A stretch of DNA of 64,000 nt from SG8-4 sp964598225 (GTDB taxonomy: Bacteria > Planctomycetota > Phycisphaerae > Sedimentisphaerales > Anaerobacaceae), in contig CAZRBG010000028.1 in the NCBI GenBank assembly GCA_964598225.1, positions 4,633-68,632 of the forward strand, read 5' to 3'. The translations under genes were made by a program, and so were the position numbers. The stretch's first letter is position 1; each line of letters starts with the position of its first letter. Below the pieces are notes generated by a model, which was not told the origin of the DNA, made no database searches, and saw only the letters and a list, made by a program, of their open reading frames with translations. This document shows positions 26,904 through 35,964 of this stretch, piece after piece.

Positions 26904-28253
26904 ATGGGCGACAACATGAATAGACGGGAATTTGTGAAATTTGTTGCTGCCGGGGCGGCGGGAATGTTAATGGACAAAGGGCAAGCCGAAGCTCGCTCAA
27001 GGGCCCCGGAAAAGCCAAACATTATTTTGATAATGGCCGACGATCTGGGCTACGGTGATATCGGCTGTTACGGCAGCGCAAAAATCAGGACGCCCAATCT
27101 CGATGCGCTCGCACGGGGCGGCATGAAGTTCACGGATTATCATTCCAACTGCCCGGTGTGCAGCCCGACGCGGGCAGCGCTTCTGACAGGGCGCTACCAG
27201 CAGCGATCCGGCATCGAAGGCGTTGTCTATGCGAAAGGGCCGACCAGGCAGACGGGACTTGCGCTCAAAGAGACAACGTTCGCCGAGGTTCTCAAAAGAC
27301 GCCGCTACGCGACCGCACTTTTCGGCAAATGGCACTTAGGTTACAACGTCGAGTTCAACCCGGCCCGGCAGGGATTCGATGAATTCCGAGGCTACGTCAG
27401 CGGTAATGTCGATTATCACTCCCATATCGACGGCGCCGGATACGACGACTGGTGGAAGAATCTCGAAAAAGTCCCCGAAGAAGGCTACACCACGGACCTG
27501 ATCACAAAGCACGGTGTAGACTTCATAAAACGCCACGAGGACGAGCCTTTCTGTCTCTACCTGCCGCACGAGGCACCGCATTCTCCATATCAGGGCAGAA
27601 ACGATCCGCCGGAGCGACTACCAGGCGGCAAGAAGGGCAAGAAAGCCAGGGGCGAGGAGATTACTCGGACCTATAAGGAAATGGTCGAGGTGATGGACAC
27701 CGGGATCGGCCGTATCGTAAATGCCGTCAAGCGGCTGGGTCTGGAGCGAAAGACGTTCATCTTCTTCTGCTCGGACAACGGAGCGAACAAGAGAGGCTCG
27801 AACGGGGTGCTGTCGGGCTATAAGGGCAGCCTCTGGGAAGGCGGCCACCGCGTACCGGCTATCGCATACTGGCCCGGCATGATTAAGCCCGGCACAACCA
27901 CCGATCAAACGGTTATGGGGATGGATCTGTTCGCCACTATGGTTGCGATAGCCGGAGCGAAATTGCCCGCCGGATTGAGACTCGACGGAGTCGATTTGCT
28001 CGGAATGATGACGAAGAGTGAGAAACTGCCGGATCGAACTGTCTTCTGGCGTTACAGGAATCAAAAAGCGGCCCGCAAAGGCCCCTGCAAGCTGCTCGTT
28101 CGAAACAAAAAGAAAACCCTGTACAATCTCGACGAGGATATCGCTGAAAAGAACGACCTGTCCGAAAAGCAGCCGCGAATCCTCAAGGAACTCAAAGATG
28201 AGCTGGCGGCATGGGAAAAAGAGGTCTCCGCCGGCGTCAAACGAAGGGCTTAA
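26904..28253 (+). CDS. type I (formylglycine) sulfatase, Tat-exported
   Basis: 449 residues from the ATG at 26904; TTG at 26898 and ATG at 26916 are alternatives. The N-terminus has a twin-arginine-type signal (NRREFVKFVAAGAA). Alkaline-phosphatase-fold sulfatase motifs: MADDLGYGD with the metal Asp pair at 46-47, and CSPTRAALLTGR with C86 as the residue converted to formylglycine. Later come GKWHLG and FCSDNGANKRGSNG. It removes sulfate esters from a carbohydrate in the periplasm or outside. It lies 12 bases after the GH2 gene. The formylglycine-generating maturase is not in this window. Confidence 0.93.
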   Translation: MGDNMNRREFVKFVAAGAAGMLMDKGQAEARSRAPEKPNIILIMADDLGYGDIGCYGSAKIRTPNLDALARGGMKFTDYHSNCPVCSPTRAALLTGRYQQRSGIEGVVYAKGPTRQTGLALKETTFAEVLKRRRYATALFGKWHLGYNVEFNPARQGFDEFRGYVSGNVDYHSHIDGAGYDDWWKNLEKVPEEGYTTDLITKHGVDFIKRHEDEPFCLYLPHEAPHSPYQGRNDPPERLPGGKKGKKARGEEITRTYKEMVEVMDTGIGRIVNAVKRLGLERKTFIFFCSDNGANKRGSNGVLSGYKGSLWEGGHRVPAIAYWPGMIKPGTTTDQTVMGMDLFATMVAIAGAKLPAGLRLDGVDLLGMMTKSEKLPDRTVFWRYRNQKAARKGPCKLLVRNKKKTLYNLDEDIAEKNDLSEKQPRILKELKDELAAWEKEVSAGVKRRA

Positions 28254-28273
28254 CACCACTGGAGACGGGAATT

Positions 28274-29716
28274 ATGAATGATGGATCGATAACCCGAAGA
28301 AGTTTTATGAAGAGTTGTGCCGTTGGCGCCTCGACACTTGTTTCAGCAAACGCATTTGCCAGGCAGGAAAGCAGGCCCAATATTGTCCTGATCGTCAGCG
28401 ACGACCACGGGCGCGACGCGCTGGGCTGCTACGGCAATCCGATCATCAAGACGTCGAACCTGGATTCGCTCGCAGCCGAGGGCGTGCGCTTCACCAATGC
28501 CTTTTGCACTACGGCCAGTTGCAGCGCCAGCAGGTCGGTGATTCTCACCGGCATGTACAACCACGCCAACGGCCAGTACGGACACGAGCATTCCTATCAC
28601 CACTTTATCACCTTCCCGGACATAAAATCGCTGCCGGTCCTGCTTGCCGAAGCGGGCTATCACACGGCACGCATCGGCAAGTACCACGTCGCGCCGCAGG
28701 AGGTCTACAAATTCGACGTCGCCCTTCGCGGCAACAGCCGCAGTCCGGTACAGATGGCGGATAACTGCCGGGAGTTCATCAGCGGCAACGATGACAAGCC
28801 CTTCTTCCTGTATTTCTGCACGAGCGATCCGCACCGCGGCGGCGGCAAGGCAAACGACCTGCCGGGCAAGCCGGACCGGTTCGGCAATCGGCCACAGGGC
28901 GGCTACCCCGGTGTTGACGAGGTCAAATACGATCCGAAAGACGTCATAGTCCCGCCGTTTCTGCCGGACCTGCCCGAGTGCCGCGCAGAATTGGCGCAGT
29001 ACTATCAGTCGGTCTCCCGCGTGGACCAGGGGGTCGGCCGACTGATAAACAATCTCAAGCAAGCCGGCAAATACGACAACACGGTTGTCATCTACATCTC
29101 CGATAACGGCGTCGCCTTCGCCGGCGCAAAGACGACACTGTACGAGCCCGGTATGAACCTGCCCTGCATCGTGCGCGACCCTCGACAGAAGAAGCGCGGC
29201 ATTGCCTGCGATGCTCTGGTCAACTTCGCGGACCTGGCGCCTACGATCCTCGATTATGCGGGGGCGCTGCCCGGGCCCGATTCGCTCCAGGGCCGCTCGT
29301 TCAGACCTGTGCTCGATCAGGAGAATCCGAAAGGCTGGGACGAAACCTACGCCTCACACACTTTCCACGAGATAACAATGTATTATCCGATGCGCGTAGT
29401 ACGGCAGCGCAAGTACAAGCTTATCTGGAACATCGCCTACGGGCTGGATTACCCGTTCGCCAGCGATCTTTGGGCCTCGGCGACCTGGCAGGCTACGATT
29501 AACGGCGGCAACAAATACTACGGCAAGCGAACGGTCGAGGCGTATCTGCACAGGCCGGAATTCGAGCTGTACGACCTGGAAAACGATCCGCACGAGGTTG
29601 AGAATCTGGCCGATAATCCCGGTCACCAAAGGGTGCTCAACGAACTCAAATCTAAATTGAAGACCTTCCAGAAACGGACCGAAGACCCCTGGATCGTAAA
29701 GTGGCGGTACGAATGA
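28274..29716 (+). CDS. type I (formylglycine) sulfatase, Tat-exported
   Basis: 480 residues from the ATG at 28274, which has GGAGACGGG upstream; the open frame reaches back into the previous gene but that part is not supported. The twin-arginine signal is ITRRSFMKS. VSDDHGRDALG supplies the metal Asp pair (43-44). The modification site is CSASR with C83, the C-x-A-x-R variant. ISDNGVAFAGAKTTLYEPG and the C-terminal ELYDLENDPHEVENL are usual for bacterial sulfatases of the heparan/N-sulfoglucosamine-sulfohydrolase-like subgroup. It follows the first sulfatase by 20 bases. Confidence 0.93.
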   Translation: MNDGSITRRSFMKSCAVGASTLVSANAFARQESRPNIVLIVSDDHGRDALGCYGNPIIKTSNLDSLAAEGVRFTNAFCTTASCSASRSVILTGMYNHANGQYGHEHSYHHFITFPDIKSLPVLLAEAGYHTARIGKYHVAPQEVYKFDVALRGNSRSPVQMADNCREFISGNDDKPFFLYFCTSDPHRGGGKANDLPGKPDRFGNRPQGGYPGVDEVKYDPKDVIVPPFLPDLPECRAELAQYYQSVSRVDQGVGRLINNLKQAGKYDNTVVIYISDNGVAFAGAKTTLYEPGMNLPCIVRDPRQKKRGIACDALVNFADLAPTILDYAGALPGPDSLQGRSFRPVLDQENPKGWDETYASHTFHEITMYYPMRVVRQRKYKLIWNIAYGLDYPFASDLWASATWQATINGGNKYYGKRTVEAYLHRPEFELYDLENDPHEVENLADNPGHQRVLNELKSKLKTFQKRTEDPWIVKWRYE

Positions 29717-29991
29717 AAGAAGTGAAATTCAGCCGTAAGGCCTCGATAACATCAGTCGGAACGCTACAAGACGAGCCGGGATTGTGCTCTGCCGAAGATC
29801 CAAAGGTCCGTGACGATTGCCGCATTAAGTCCTGCCCGCCGCGTGCCGATAGAAAAATGTCGGTTAGGCGGCGCTCCGTATGCGCCACCGGCATGAAAAA
29901 CAACGAAGTTTACCGGGGGCCGGACCTTCTCACTTGACCACGCTCGGGGCTACGATACCGACGAATGTGTATAACTAAGGTACTCTTTTAT

Positions 29992-30921
29992 ATGCCTCAC
30001 AAGCTAAAACATTTGATCGTATTGACGGTCATCGTCTTATTCTCTCGTGTGGTCTATGCCAGCCCTCCAATTCCTTCCCATAACATCGAAGGCAACAGCG
30101 GTGTGCTGATCACGAACACTGCGTATCTGATCAATCCGGCTAAAGGGTGGGAAATCTTCGGCGCGCCGAGTTTCTCGGCTACTGCGCTGTTTTTCGCCGA
30201 GAAAGATTTCGAGTCTTTCGCGGTTATCGAGAACATCGGCGGATTCATGGAGCTTGGTTATGCCTACGAGCGACTGGGACTCGGAGGCCTGACCGACGAC
30301 GCCAAGAACGCTCTCGGAGTAACTATCAACCAGCACGTCGGTGTGCATAATCTGAATCTGCGTTATATGGCGATTCAGGAAGGCGATTTCAATTTGCCCT
30401 GGATGCCTGCTATTACGTTCGGCGCGCACGTGAAATGGAACGAAAGCCAGACCGAACTCGACGAGGACACTACAATTATCCCGGCCATAGGCGGCCTGCT
30501 GGATCGGGTCGGTTCGGATCACAGTCGGGGAGCGGAATTCACCGTAGTAGCCAGTGAAATGATATACGACATTTTACCATGGCCGCTGATGGTCTCGGCG
30601 GGGCTTCGCAACGGCGACGCAATCGAAACCGGCCTTCTCGGCTTCGCGGGCGAAAGGAGCACCACCTTCGAGGGCAGTGTTGTCGCTTTCCTTACGGATG
30701 AGCTGACACTCGGCGCCGAATACAGACAGAAACCCAACTTCCTCGATCCATTGACCATAAGCGGCTACGATCTTGTCACGCGCGAAAAAGACTGGTTCAT
30801 AATGTCCTTAAATTTTTCGATCGACGAGGCGATCACAGCAGGCGCTTACGCAAACTTCGCAAGCCGGGTTGACCGCAGCGAAGACAACGTATTCGGACTC
30901 CAGTTGAGGTACGACTTCTGA
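29992..30921 (+). CDS. predicted outer-membrane protein, DUF3034-like
   Basis: 309 residues from the ATG at 29992; an ATG nine codons upstream is possible. The signal peptide is LKHLIVLTVIVLFSRVVYA. The mature chain begins 'NIEGNSGVLITNTAYLINP' and continues with barrel-type strands ending in QLRYDF, a terminal Phe typical of outer-membrane barrels. The 'NIEG.SG' opening and 'LGYAYERLGL' resemble DUF3034 proteins; this is a judgement from memory. It lies 275 bases after the sulfatases and may serve transport or surface binding for the same pathway. Confidence 0.6.
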   Translation: MPHKLKHLIVLTVIVLFSRVVYASPPIPSHNIEGNSGVLITNTAYLINPAKGWEIFGAPSFSATALFFAEKDFESFAVIENIGGFMELGYAYERLGLGGLTDDAKNALGVTINQHVGVHNLNLRYMAIQEGDFNLPWMPAITFGAHVKWNESQTELDEDTTIIPAIGGLLDRVGSDHSRGAEFTVVASEMIYDILPWPLMVSAGLRNGDAIETGLLGFAGERSTTFEGSVVAFLTDELTLGAEYRQKPNFLDPLTISGYDLVTREKDWFIMSLNFSIDEAITAGAYANFASRVDRSEDNVFGLQLRYDF

Positions 30922-31147
30922 GCAACCACACTGAATCCCAAAAAAAAAAGCCGCGCGCACATTAACCACAGCCTTGCTTCGAAGTGTTTAATCGCCTTAT
31001 CCTCTTATCCCGTCAAAACTCAGACACTGACTAACACGGCCAAAAAACGTAGGGTGAGATGCTTCGCACCAATTAAGTTTGGATTTAACGCCTTAAGACG
31101 ACAGCATGAAAGTTCGTACAAATGTACCGGATATCTTTAATTCTCCC
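30922..31147. other. intergenic stretch, A-rich and repeat-like
   Basis: Contains a run of nine A and short GTAGGGTG-type words related to the palindromic repeats elsewhere. No gene is seen up to the oxidoreductase remnant at 31148. Confidence 0.4.
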
Positions 31148-31245
31148 GGCGCGTCCTCGCGGGAAAGGGGCACACGGTGCCCAGTGACAAGATCACTCCG
31201 GGCCTGATCGGGATGGGAGGGCAGGGCCATGTCAACCTGTTCAAT
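31148..31245 (+). pseudogene. Gfo/Idh/MocA oxidoreductase N-terminal remnant
   Basis: A frame read from 31148 gives a stretch with the words VLAGKGHTVPSDKI and GLIGMGGQG. That is the join between Tat linker and Rossmann dinucleotide fold common in planctomycete Gfo/Idh/MocA proteins (VLG..GHTAPSDKITLG.IGxGGQG). A stop lies shortly upstream, and similarity is lost after VNLFNVLS, about 33 codons in total. It is a broken fragment and not an expressed gene. Confidence 0.65.
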
Positions 31246-31440
31246 GTCCTATCAATAGCGGGTAACGGTTCTCCACCACTAACGAGATGTCAGGAAATTG
31301 TTGCCGAAATCCAGATAGTTGTGTAGGATGGCAAAGCCTTGTCTTACCTATCGGTATTGCACGCATGATCGGTAGAAAAATGACCGTGACCATCCTGCAA
31401 GGGCAGTCCAATTTGTGGCCCCAGCAGTGAGGAAAAGAAA

Positions 31441-32790
31441 GTGAATTCATTACATGTGAGTGAAATTCAATCTGTAGTTCCAGTGAAATGGCGTTGTAGT
31501 GTTTGCATCCTCCTGTTCATCATGAGTTGTGTGAAACAAGCTGCGCTCGCACAAACCGTCACGGTGGAGTTGGATGCTGAGCGCCAGCGCATCGTTTCTA
31601 ATGGCATAAATCTAGAAGGCTTGCATCGCGGTGGCGGAGACGATGTACTGCCGTCGAAATTCGAGGTGATGATGGACCATTTGGCTCATGACCTCGTTCG
31701 GGTGGGAATGCCTCTCGCCGAGTGGGAGCCGGAAAATGACAACGACCGGGCAGATCGTATTGAGTGGAGCAACTTTGGCGATACAGATCCCGTGACGAAT
31801 TCGTTCGTTCGGCTTCAGACCCTTCAAGCAGGTGAGTCACGGTTGTGGCTCGCGGTCTGGGACGTGGCCGACTGGCTCGTGAGCAATCCGCAGCGTGATG
31901 CCCAGCGGCGAATCAACGATCTGGACGAACTCGCCGAGTCGATTACGACCTATCTGCTTCGCGCTCGAGATCACTACCAGGTGGAGCCCGCGTACGTCTC
32001 CATGAACGAACCGTCTATTGCAAGCGAAAATGGCTGGGGCGGCTATCAGATCGCCTTGACCGCCGAGGAACAGGCCGCCCTCATCCGCAAAACCGGAGAA
32101 CGTTTCAAGCAATACGGACTCACGACGACGTGGTTCATCGCGGTTCACAAACCATATCCCTCCGAGCTGAACTATGCGAAACAGGTCCTGGATGCTCCGT
32201 GTGTCAGGCACTATGTCAGCGGATTCGATTTTCATGGTTACTGGTTTCAATCGGGACACGATGCTGAACTGCAAGCATGGGGTCAATGGGTCGCTTCGAC
32301 GGGTCTTCCAGCCTTCTGCGGTGAGTGCGACTACGACAATCAGTTCTGGAAACGAGACGATAGATCTCAATGGTCCCACGCAATCGAAGCCGGCAGACTG
32401 TTTCACAAGATCTATGCGCTCGCGCGGGCGGCGGGTACGCTGGTGTGGTACGATGACGCCCCCAACGAACGTCGCCCCTATCGATTTGCCGCCCGGCATT
32501 TCCATGAACAATTCACCTCTGGCAGCATCCTGGTCAAAGCGGACTCGGATGTGCCGAACGTCTTGGCGATCGCTGCGAAGGGGCCAGCCAAGGACCGCGT
32601 TACGATGATCCTTCAGAATGTCTCCGACGAGGAGGTGACCGTTCTGGTTGAAGGGCTGCCGGACAAGCCGATGCACTGGATTCGTTCGGCAGCCGGGAGC
32701 TACTATCAATCACGGCCTGTGAAGGAAGCAGGAGAGGGGATGCGCGTCACGTTGGATCCGGGCAGTATCAACAGCTTTTATGTGCAATGA
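31441..32790 (+). CDS. secreted clan GH-A glycosidase, GH30-like
   Basis: 449 residues. A GTG start is preceded by GAGGAAAAG. The signal peptide core is about 20-37 (SVCILLFIMSCVKQAALA). The TIM barrel has the acid/base SMNEPS (E190) and the nucleophile FCGECD (E295), the strand-4 and strand-7 pair of clan GH-A. The beta-sandwich that follows ends in PGSINSFYV, as in GH30 enzymes. GH30 includes glucuronoxylanases, beta-glucosylceramidases and fucosidases/xylosidases; the substrate here is not evident. It sits at the edge of a region of broken genes, so it may be recently acquired. Confidence 0.75.
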   Translation: MNSLHVSEIQSVVPVKWRCSVCILLFIMSCVKQAALAQTVTVELDAERQRIVSNGINLEGLHRGGGDDVLPSKFEVMMDHLAHDLVRVGMPLAEWEPENDNDRADRIEWSNFGDTDPVTNSFVRLQTLQAGESRLWLAVWDVADWLVSNPQRDAQRRINDLDELAESITTYLLRARDHYQVEPAYVSMNEPSIASENGWGGYQIALTAEEQAALIRKTGERFKQYGLTTTWFIAVHKPYPSELNYAKQVLDAPCVRHYVSGFDFHGYWFQSGHDAELQAWGQWVASTGLPAFCGECDYDNQFWKRDDRSQWSHAIEAGRLFHKIYALARAAGTLVWYDDAPNERRPYRFAARHFHEQFTSGSILVKADSDVPNVLAIAAKGPAKDRVTMILQNVSDEEVTVLVEGLPDKPMHWIRSAAGSYYQSRPVKEAGEGMRVTLDPGSINSFYVQ

Positions 32791-32818
32791 GACATCGATA
32801 TAGGAAGGAGACAGGAGA

Positions 32819-33356
32819 ATGCGTGCACGAACGAGCCCACTATGTCAGCCTGCGATGCTGGTCGCGTTGGCATTGATACTCAGCGGCGATCATGGTGCGG
32901 CGTTGGCAGATGAGTCTGACCGCATCCGGCCGTATGAAGCCAATCCTCACTACTGGCAGTACAAGGGCGAACCGGTTTTGCTGCTGGGCGGCTCGTGGCA
33001 GGACAACCTGTTCAACCACCCCGTGGGTCTGGAGAAGAACCTCGACGTGCTCAAGTCCGTCGGCGGCAGCTACGTCCGCAACGTGATGAGCCATCGCAAT
33101 GCCGGTAACGTCTTCGCCTACAAGCAGGTGGACGGCAAGTTCGACTTGGACCAGTGCGGCCCATCCGGGCCAGGATCGGCATCGCTTCTTCGACTGGATA
33201 CCGGGCATGCCCCGCTACCACTCTAAGCTCGACCATATCCGAGAGTACCAGGAGAAGCTCGTAGACAAAATGCGGAGGCTTTATGACGATTATGGCAGTA
33301 TCCATGAAGTTTTTGGGAAGATGAATACCCTGAGTCCCTTGTGCGGGAATCAATAA
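32819..33356 (+). pseudogene. broken DUF4038-type (apiosidase-like) glycosidase gene, copy 1
   Basis: The first part (to about 33155) encodes a signal peptide and the N-terminal motif RIRPYEANPHYWQYKG..VLLLGGSWQDNLFN, followed by 'KSVGGSYVRNVMSHRN'. After about 33158 the homologous frame changes: another frame continues with HRFFDWIPGMPRYHSKLDHI and EYQEKLVDKM, which belongs to a later part of the same family. A large internal segment is therefore missing and the parts are out of frame. The first frame ends at 33226, the second at 33356. No function is expected. Confidence 0.7.
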
Positions 33357-33433
33357 AAGAGGTACAACAGTACAACACACGATACGGACTGTTGCCCATA
33401 AGGCCAACGATAAGGCCATACGGAGGTTTATTC

Positions 33434-34303
33434 ATGAGAAATATACCAGGAGTAGCAATGATAGTGCTGTTTGGTGCAGCCACACTGTTAGCAGCCTCAT
33501 TACCCGACATTGATGGGAACCATCAGAAATACCGCGTCATATACATAAATAGCGACGATAATGATGTTCCTACTGGAATGGCCATATATCGCGCGGCCGA
33601 TGCGGGACTCATTAGCCTTTTGGCTGCCATGGGGTGCGATGATGACCGGGCAAAATTAATGGCGCCTACACTTGAAAAAGCCAAAACCTGTTTACTCAAT
33701 CTCCCTAGTAGTGTACTCCCAGGCTCAAGTGCAATAAACAAGATAAAGACCGAGATCAATAACTCAACGGCAAGCGATCCCCTTCTCATTTTTAACGGTG
33801 GATGGTACGCTTACCTTTCAAAAGGACTTATGGTGGCAAATTCCAGTAAAAGAAAGTACTGCTATGTCTACCAGATTTTCACGGGTGGCAAATCTTTTGA
33901 TGGAATGGGGTATCATGAAAAAAAAGACCCGTCTGAGTTTAAGGCCGTGAAATCATCGGGTGCGCACATCATCATGTGCCCTACCATCCACCCCTGCGGA
34001 GGTTCCGACCGTATCAGCACGGTAGGCGCGAATTTTAACTGCAAAGCTTTGGATTCACGCTACTCATGGTTGATTAAAAACGGTGGTTCCTGCTTTAAGC
34101 GCGGCCATCAGCAGGATGCTGACGGTGTGATGATGCTCATTTTTCATCTGAGTTATGTGAAAAGTGTTGAAAGACAAGATAACCTTTACCTTATCAAAGA
34201 CGCAGATCCCAATACCTCGTATGGGAATTACAAGAACATCAGTGCTGCATGGAAGGCCATTGCTGCGGGTGCTTACAAAAAAGCAGGTGACGCGGACCGG
34301 TAA
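33434..34303 (+). CDS. orphan secreted protein of unknown function
   Basis: 289 residues from the ATG at 33434, which has GGAGG seven bases before it; the frame is open upstream without a site. The signal peptide is RNIPGVAMIVLFGAATLLAA. The mature protein has at least seven cysteines, including 'IMCPTIHPCGG' and 'GSCFKRGHQQDADG', which could form disulfides or bind metal, and ends in a Lys/Ala-rich helix. I do not recognise a family. It is flanked on both sides by truncated copies of one glycosidase gene and its composition looks less GC-rich than its surroundings, which points to insertion of foreign DNA. Confidence 0.7.
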   Translation: MRNIPGVAMIVLFGAATLLAASLPDIDGNHQKYRVIYINSDDNDVPTGMAIYRAADAGLISLLAAMGCDDDRAKLMAPTLEKAKTCLLNLPSSVLPGSSAINKIKTEINNSTASDPLLIFNGGWYAYLSKGLMVANSSKRKYCYVYQIFTGGKSFDGMGYHEKKDPSEFKAVKSSGAHIIMCPTIHPCGGSDRISTVGANFNCKALDSRYSWLIKNGGSCFKRGHQQDADGVMMLIFHLSYVKSVERQDNLYLIKDADPNTSYGNYKNISAAWKAIAAGAYKKAGDADR

Positions 34304-34352
34304 CTCGTCTTCGAAATCTCATTCGGGCAAAGTAGAATTATGAGAGCAGGAA

Positions 34353-34620
34353 ATGCGTAGAGAAAACCGCCGAGTGTCTCAGATTCACATGATCGTTGTA
34401 TCGGCCATGATCGTGTCTTGGAGCAGCATTGTGGCGTTAGCAGATGACTCCGCCCGCATACGACCTTATGAAGCCAATCCGTTCTACCGGCAATACAAAG
34501 ACGAACCGGTTTTGCTGCTGGGCGGCTCGTGGCAGGATAACCTGTTCAACCACCCCGTCGGCCTGGAGGAGCACCTCGACCTGCTCAAGTCCGTCGGTGG
34601 CAACTACGTGCGCAACGGGA
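34353..34620 (+). pseudogene. broken DUF4038-type glycosidase gene, copy 2 (N-terminal fragment)
   Basis: Begins with its own start and signal peptide, then repeats the motif RIRPYEANPFYRQYKD..VLLLGGSWQDNLFN and 'KSVGGNYVRN' seen in copy 1. Nucleotide identity between the copies over about 120 bases (34500-34617 against 32967-33084) is very high by eye. Homology stops abruptly at 34618, where a directly repeated GGAGAATTAAAGG word occurs twice. The open frame then runs on to 34832 in unrelated sequence. Confidence 0.7.
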
Positions 34621-35357
34621 GAATTAAAGGCGGAGAATTAAAGGTGTGCGGTACATTTTACGGTTCTTCGCCTCATCAATCTTATGCTCCTCCAATTCCG
34701 ATGTCGTCCATAAGATGCCCTACAGCTATTTCTATATATGAAAAAAACACCTGCATCTTTTCTCGTCCCGGATATCGTCCTGATGTTCATATCGTATCGT
34801 TTTGTTCTATCTTGTGTCAAGCAATAGTTTAAAATGCTATCAAAAATAAGTAGTTACCCTTATACGCCGAAAACTACATGTCCGAAGCAAAATCCTGGTT
34901 AATCTTGTCATATTCTGCCCATTCTATACATAAAGGCGTTTCTCGACCCCAAATGTAGACGATAAAAATCGCGATTTTTCAAGTTTTTTGGGGAAAAGAT
35001 AGAAAAACCGCATTCAGGGATCGGAATCGGGGATTCAGGAGAGATTTTTTTTTACCACGAAGGCACGAAGAAGCACGAAGTCTTGATACTGAATGTCTAT
35101 TTATATTACTTGTCTTCGTGGTTAACCAAAAAGAGTGAAAATCCGTGAAATCGGTGGTTTTTATTTGATTTTTAGGTAATATTATGGTATAATATGCAGG
35201 TAGTGAAATATAATGCGGAAAATCAGGTAATCGGGAATTCAGGGGGCCTTGTCATTGAATAATTACTATTGGCTATTGAATATTGATCCTGCTGCCTCGG
35301 CTGCGCTCTCGCCCGGGGATGCCTTGCGGCGGGGACCACGCCTGCGGCAAGGAAAAA

Positions 35358-35580
35358 GATGCGAAACAAAGCCAATTCGTCTGGATTCCCGCTTCCGCGG
35401 GAATGACAGCGGGCGGACTTGCCGGCGGGAAGCAAAAAAATGCGAAACAAAGCCAATCTGTTCGTGCTGCGTATTGCGTATTGCGTGAAGGAAATTGCAA
35501 AACAAACCCAATTCATTTCGTATAGCGTGTTGCGGGATCCTTATTGCGGAACGAAAAAATGCAAAACAAAGCCAATTTAC
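35358..35580. repeat. array of four GCAAAACAAAGCCAATT-type units
   Basis: Units at about 35358-35379, 35438-35459, 35494-35515 and 35556-35579, spaced 55-80 bases apart. All share the core (A)TGC(G/A)AAACAAA(G/C)CCAAT. The spacers differ in sequence. This word, read as NKPNF- or QSQF-like peptides in spurious frames, is in my experience typical of Phycisphaerae-like genomes. The unit is not palindromic and the spacing is too irregular for CRISPR. Confidence 0.75.
35385..35404. repeat. ATTCCCGC-TTCC-GCGGGAAT hairpin
   Basis: A perfect eight-base inverted repeat with a four-base loop, between the first and second CAAAACAAAGCCAATT units. It is of the widespread ATTCCCG..CGGGAAT interspersed repeat type. 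Confidence 0.75.
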
Positions 35581-35964
35581 CCCAAAAGTGGTAGAAGGAG
35601 ATTGGCCGGATCGGGCGGGGCTGGTTTTCGGCTTGTCGATACTCCGCCGGTTGTCGACAGGAATTATGGCTCGAGCCGGCAAGTATTTTGAAATACGAGA
35701 AATATTGTTAATCTTTGAATACGATGTATAAATGTGCCGAAGGTCCGTATAAAATAACGCTTGAAACAGTTGATATGGTGAAACCGTCGGGTCGAGGCCC
35801 GATATTACTCTGCAACGGGAGCTTTCCGAAGTTTTCGTATTGATTCGGGCCGCTGCCGGCAGGCTTAAATAGCCCAAGACCGGTTTTTCTTATTCAACTC
35901 GGCCAGGACTTCTGCCGATAAAACAGCAAAGACATTTGGGTTTTGTAATGAAAAGGAGATTAAC

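Larger units (their letters stand above)
34621..35964. other. 1.3-kb non-coding, repeat-rich stretch
   Basis: No gene is supported. The DNA before 35250 is AT-rich and includes a CCACGAAGGCACGAAG..CTTCGTGGTTAA inverted repeat near 35050-35126. The part from 35250 to 35590 holds the CAAAACAAAGCCAATT repeats and a hairpin, listed separately. Short frames on both strands here arise from the repeats. Confidence 0.6.

Noticed and set aside
29652..29937. Short frames of 78-83 codons on both strands after the second sulfatase
   Set aside because: They overlap each other and the sulfatase end, with no ribosome binding site and no recognisable family.
34638..34832. Continuation of glycosidase copy 2 and a 60-codon antisense frame as new genes
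   Set aside because: The sequence after 34618 has no similarity to the family, is AT-rich, and looks like random open frame.
35358..35580. Possible CRISPR array
   Set aside because: Only four units, spacing irregular at 55-80 bases, units not palindromic, and no cas genes in the window.
35223..35731. Several short overlapping frames on both strands in the repeat array (including VIPAEAGIQ- and NKPNSF-like peptides)
   Set aside because: They are translations of the interspersed repeats; all frames stay open because the repeat units lack stops.
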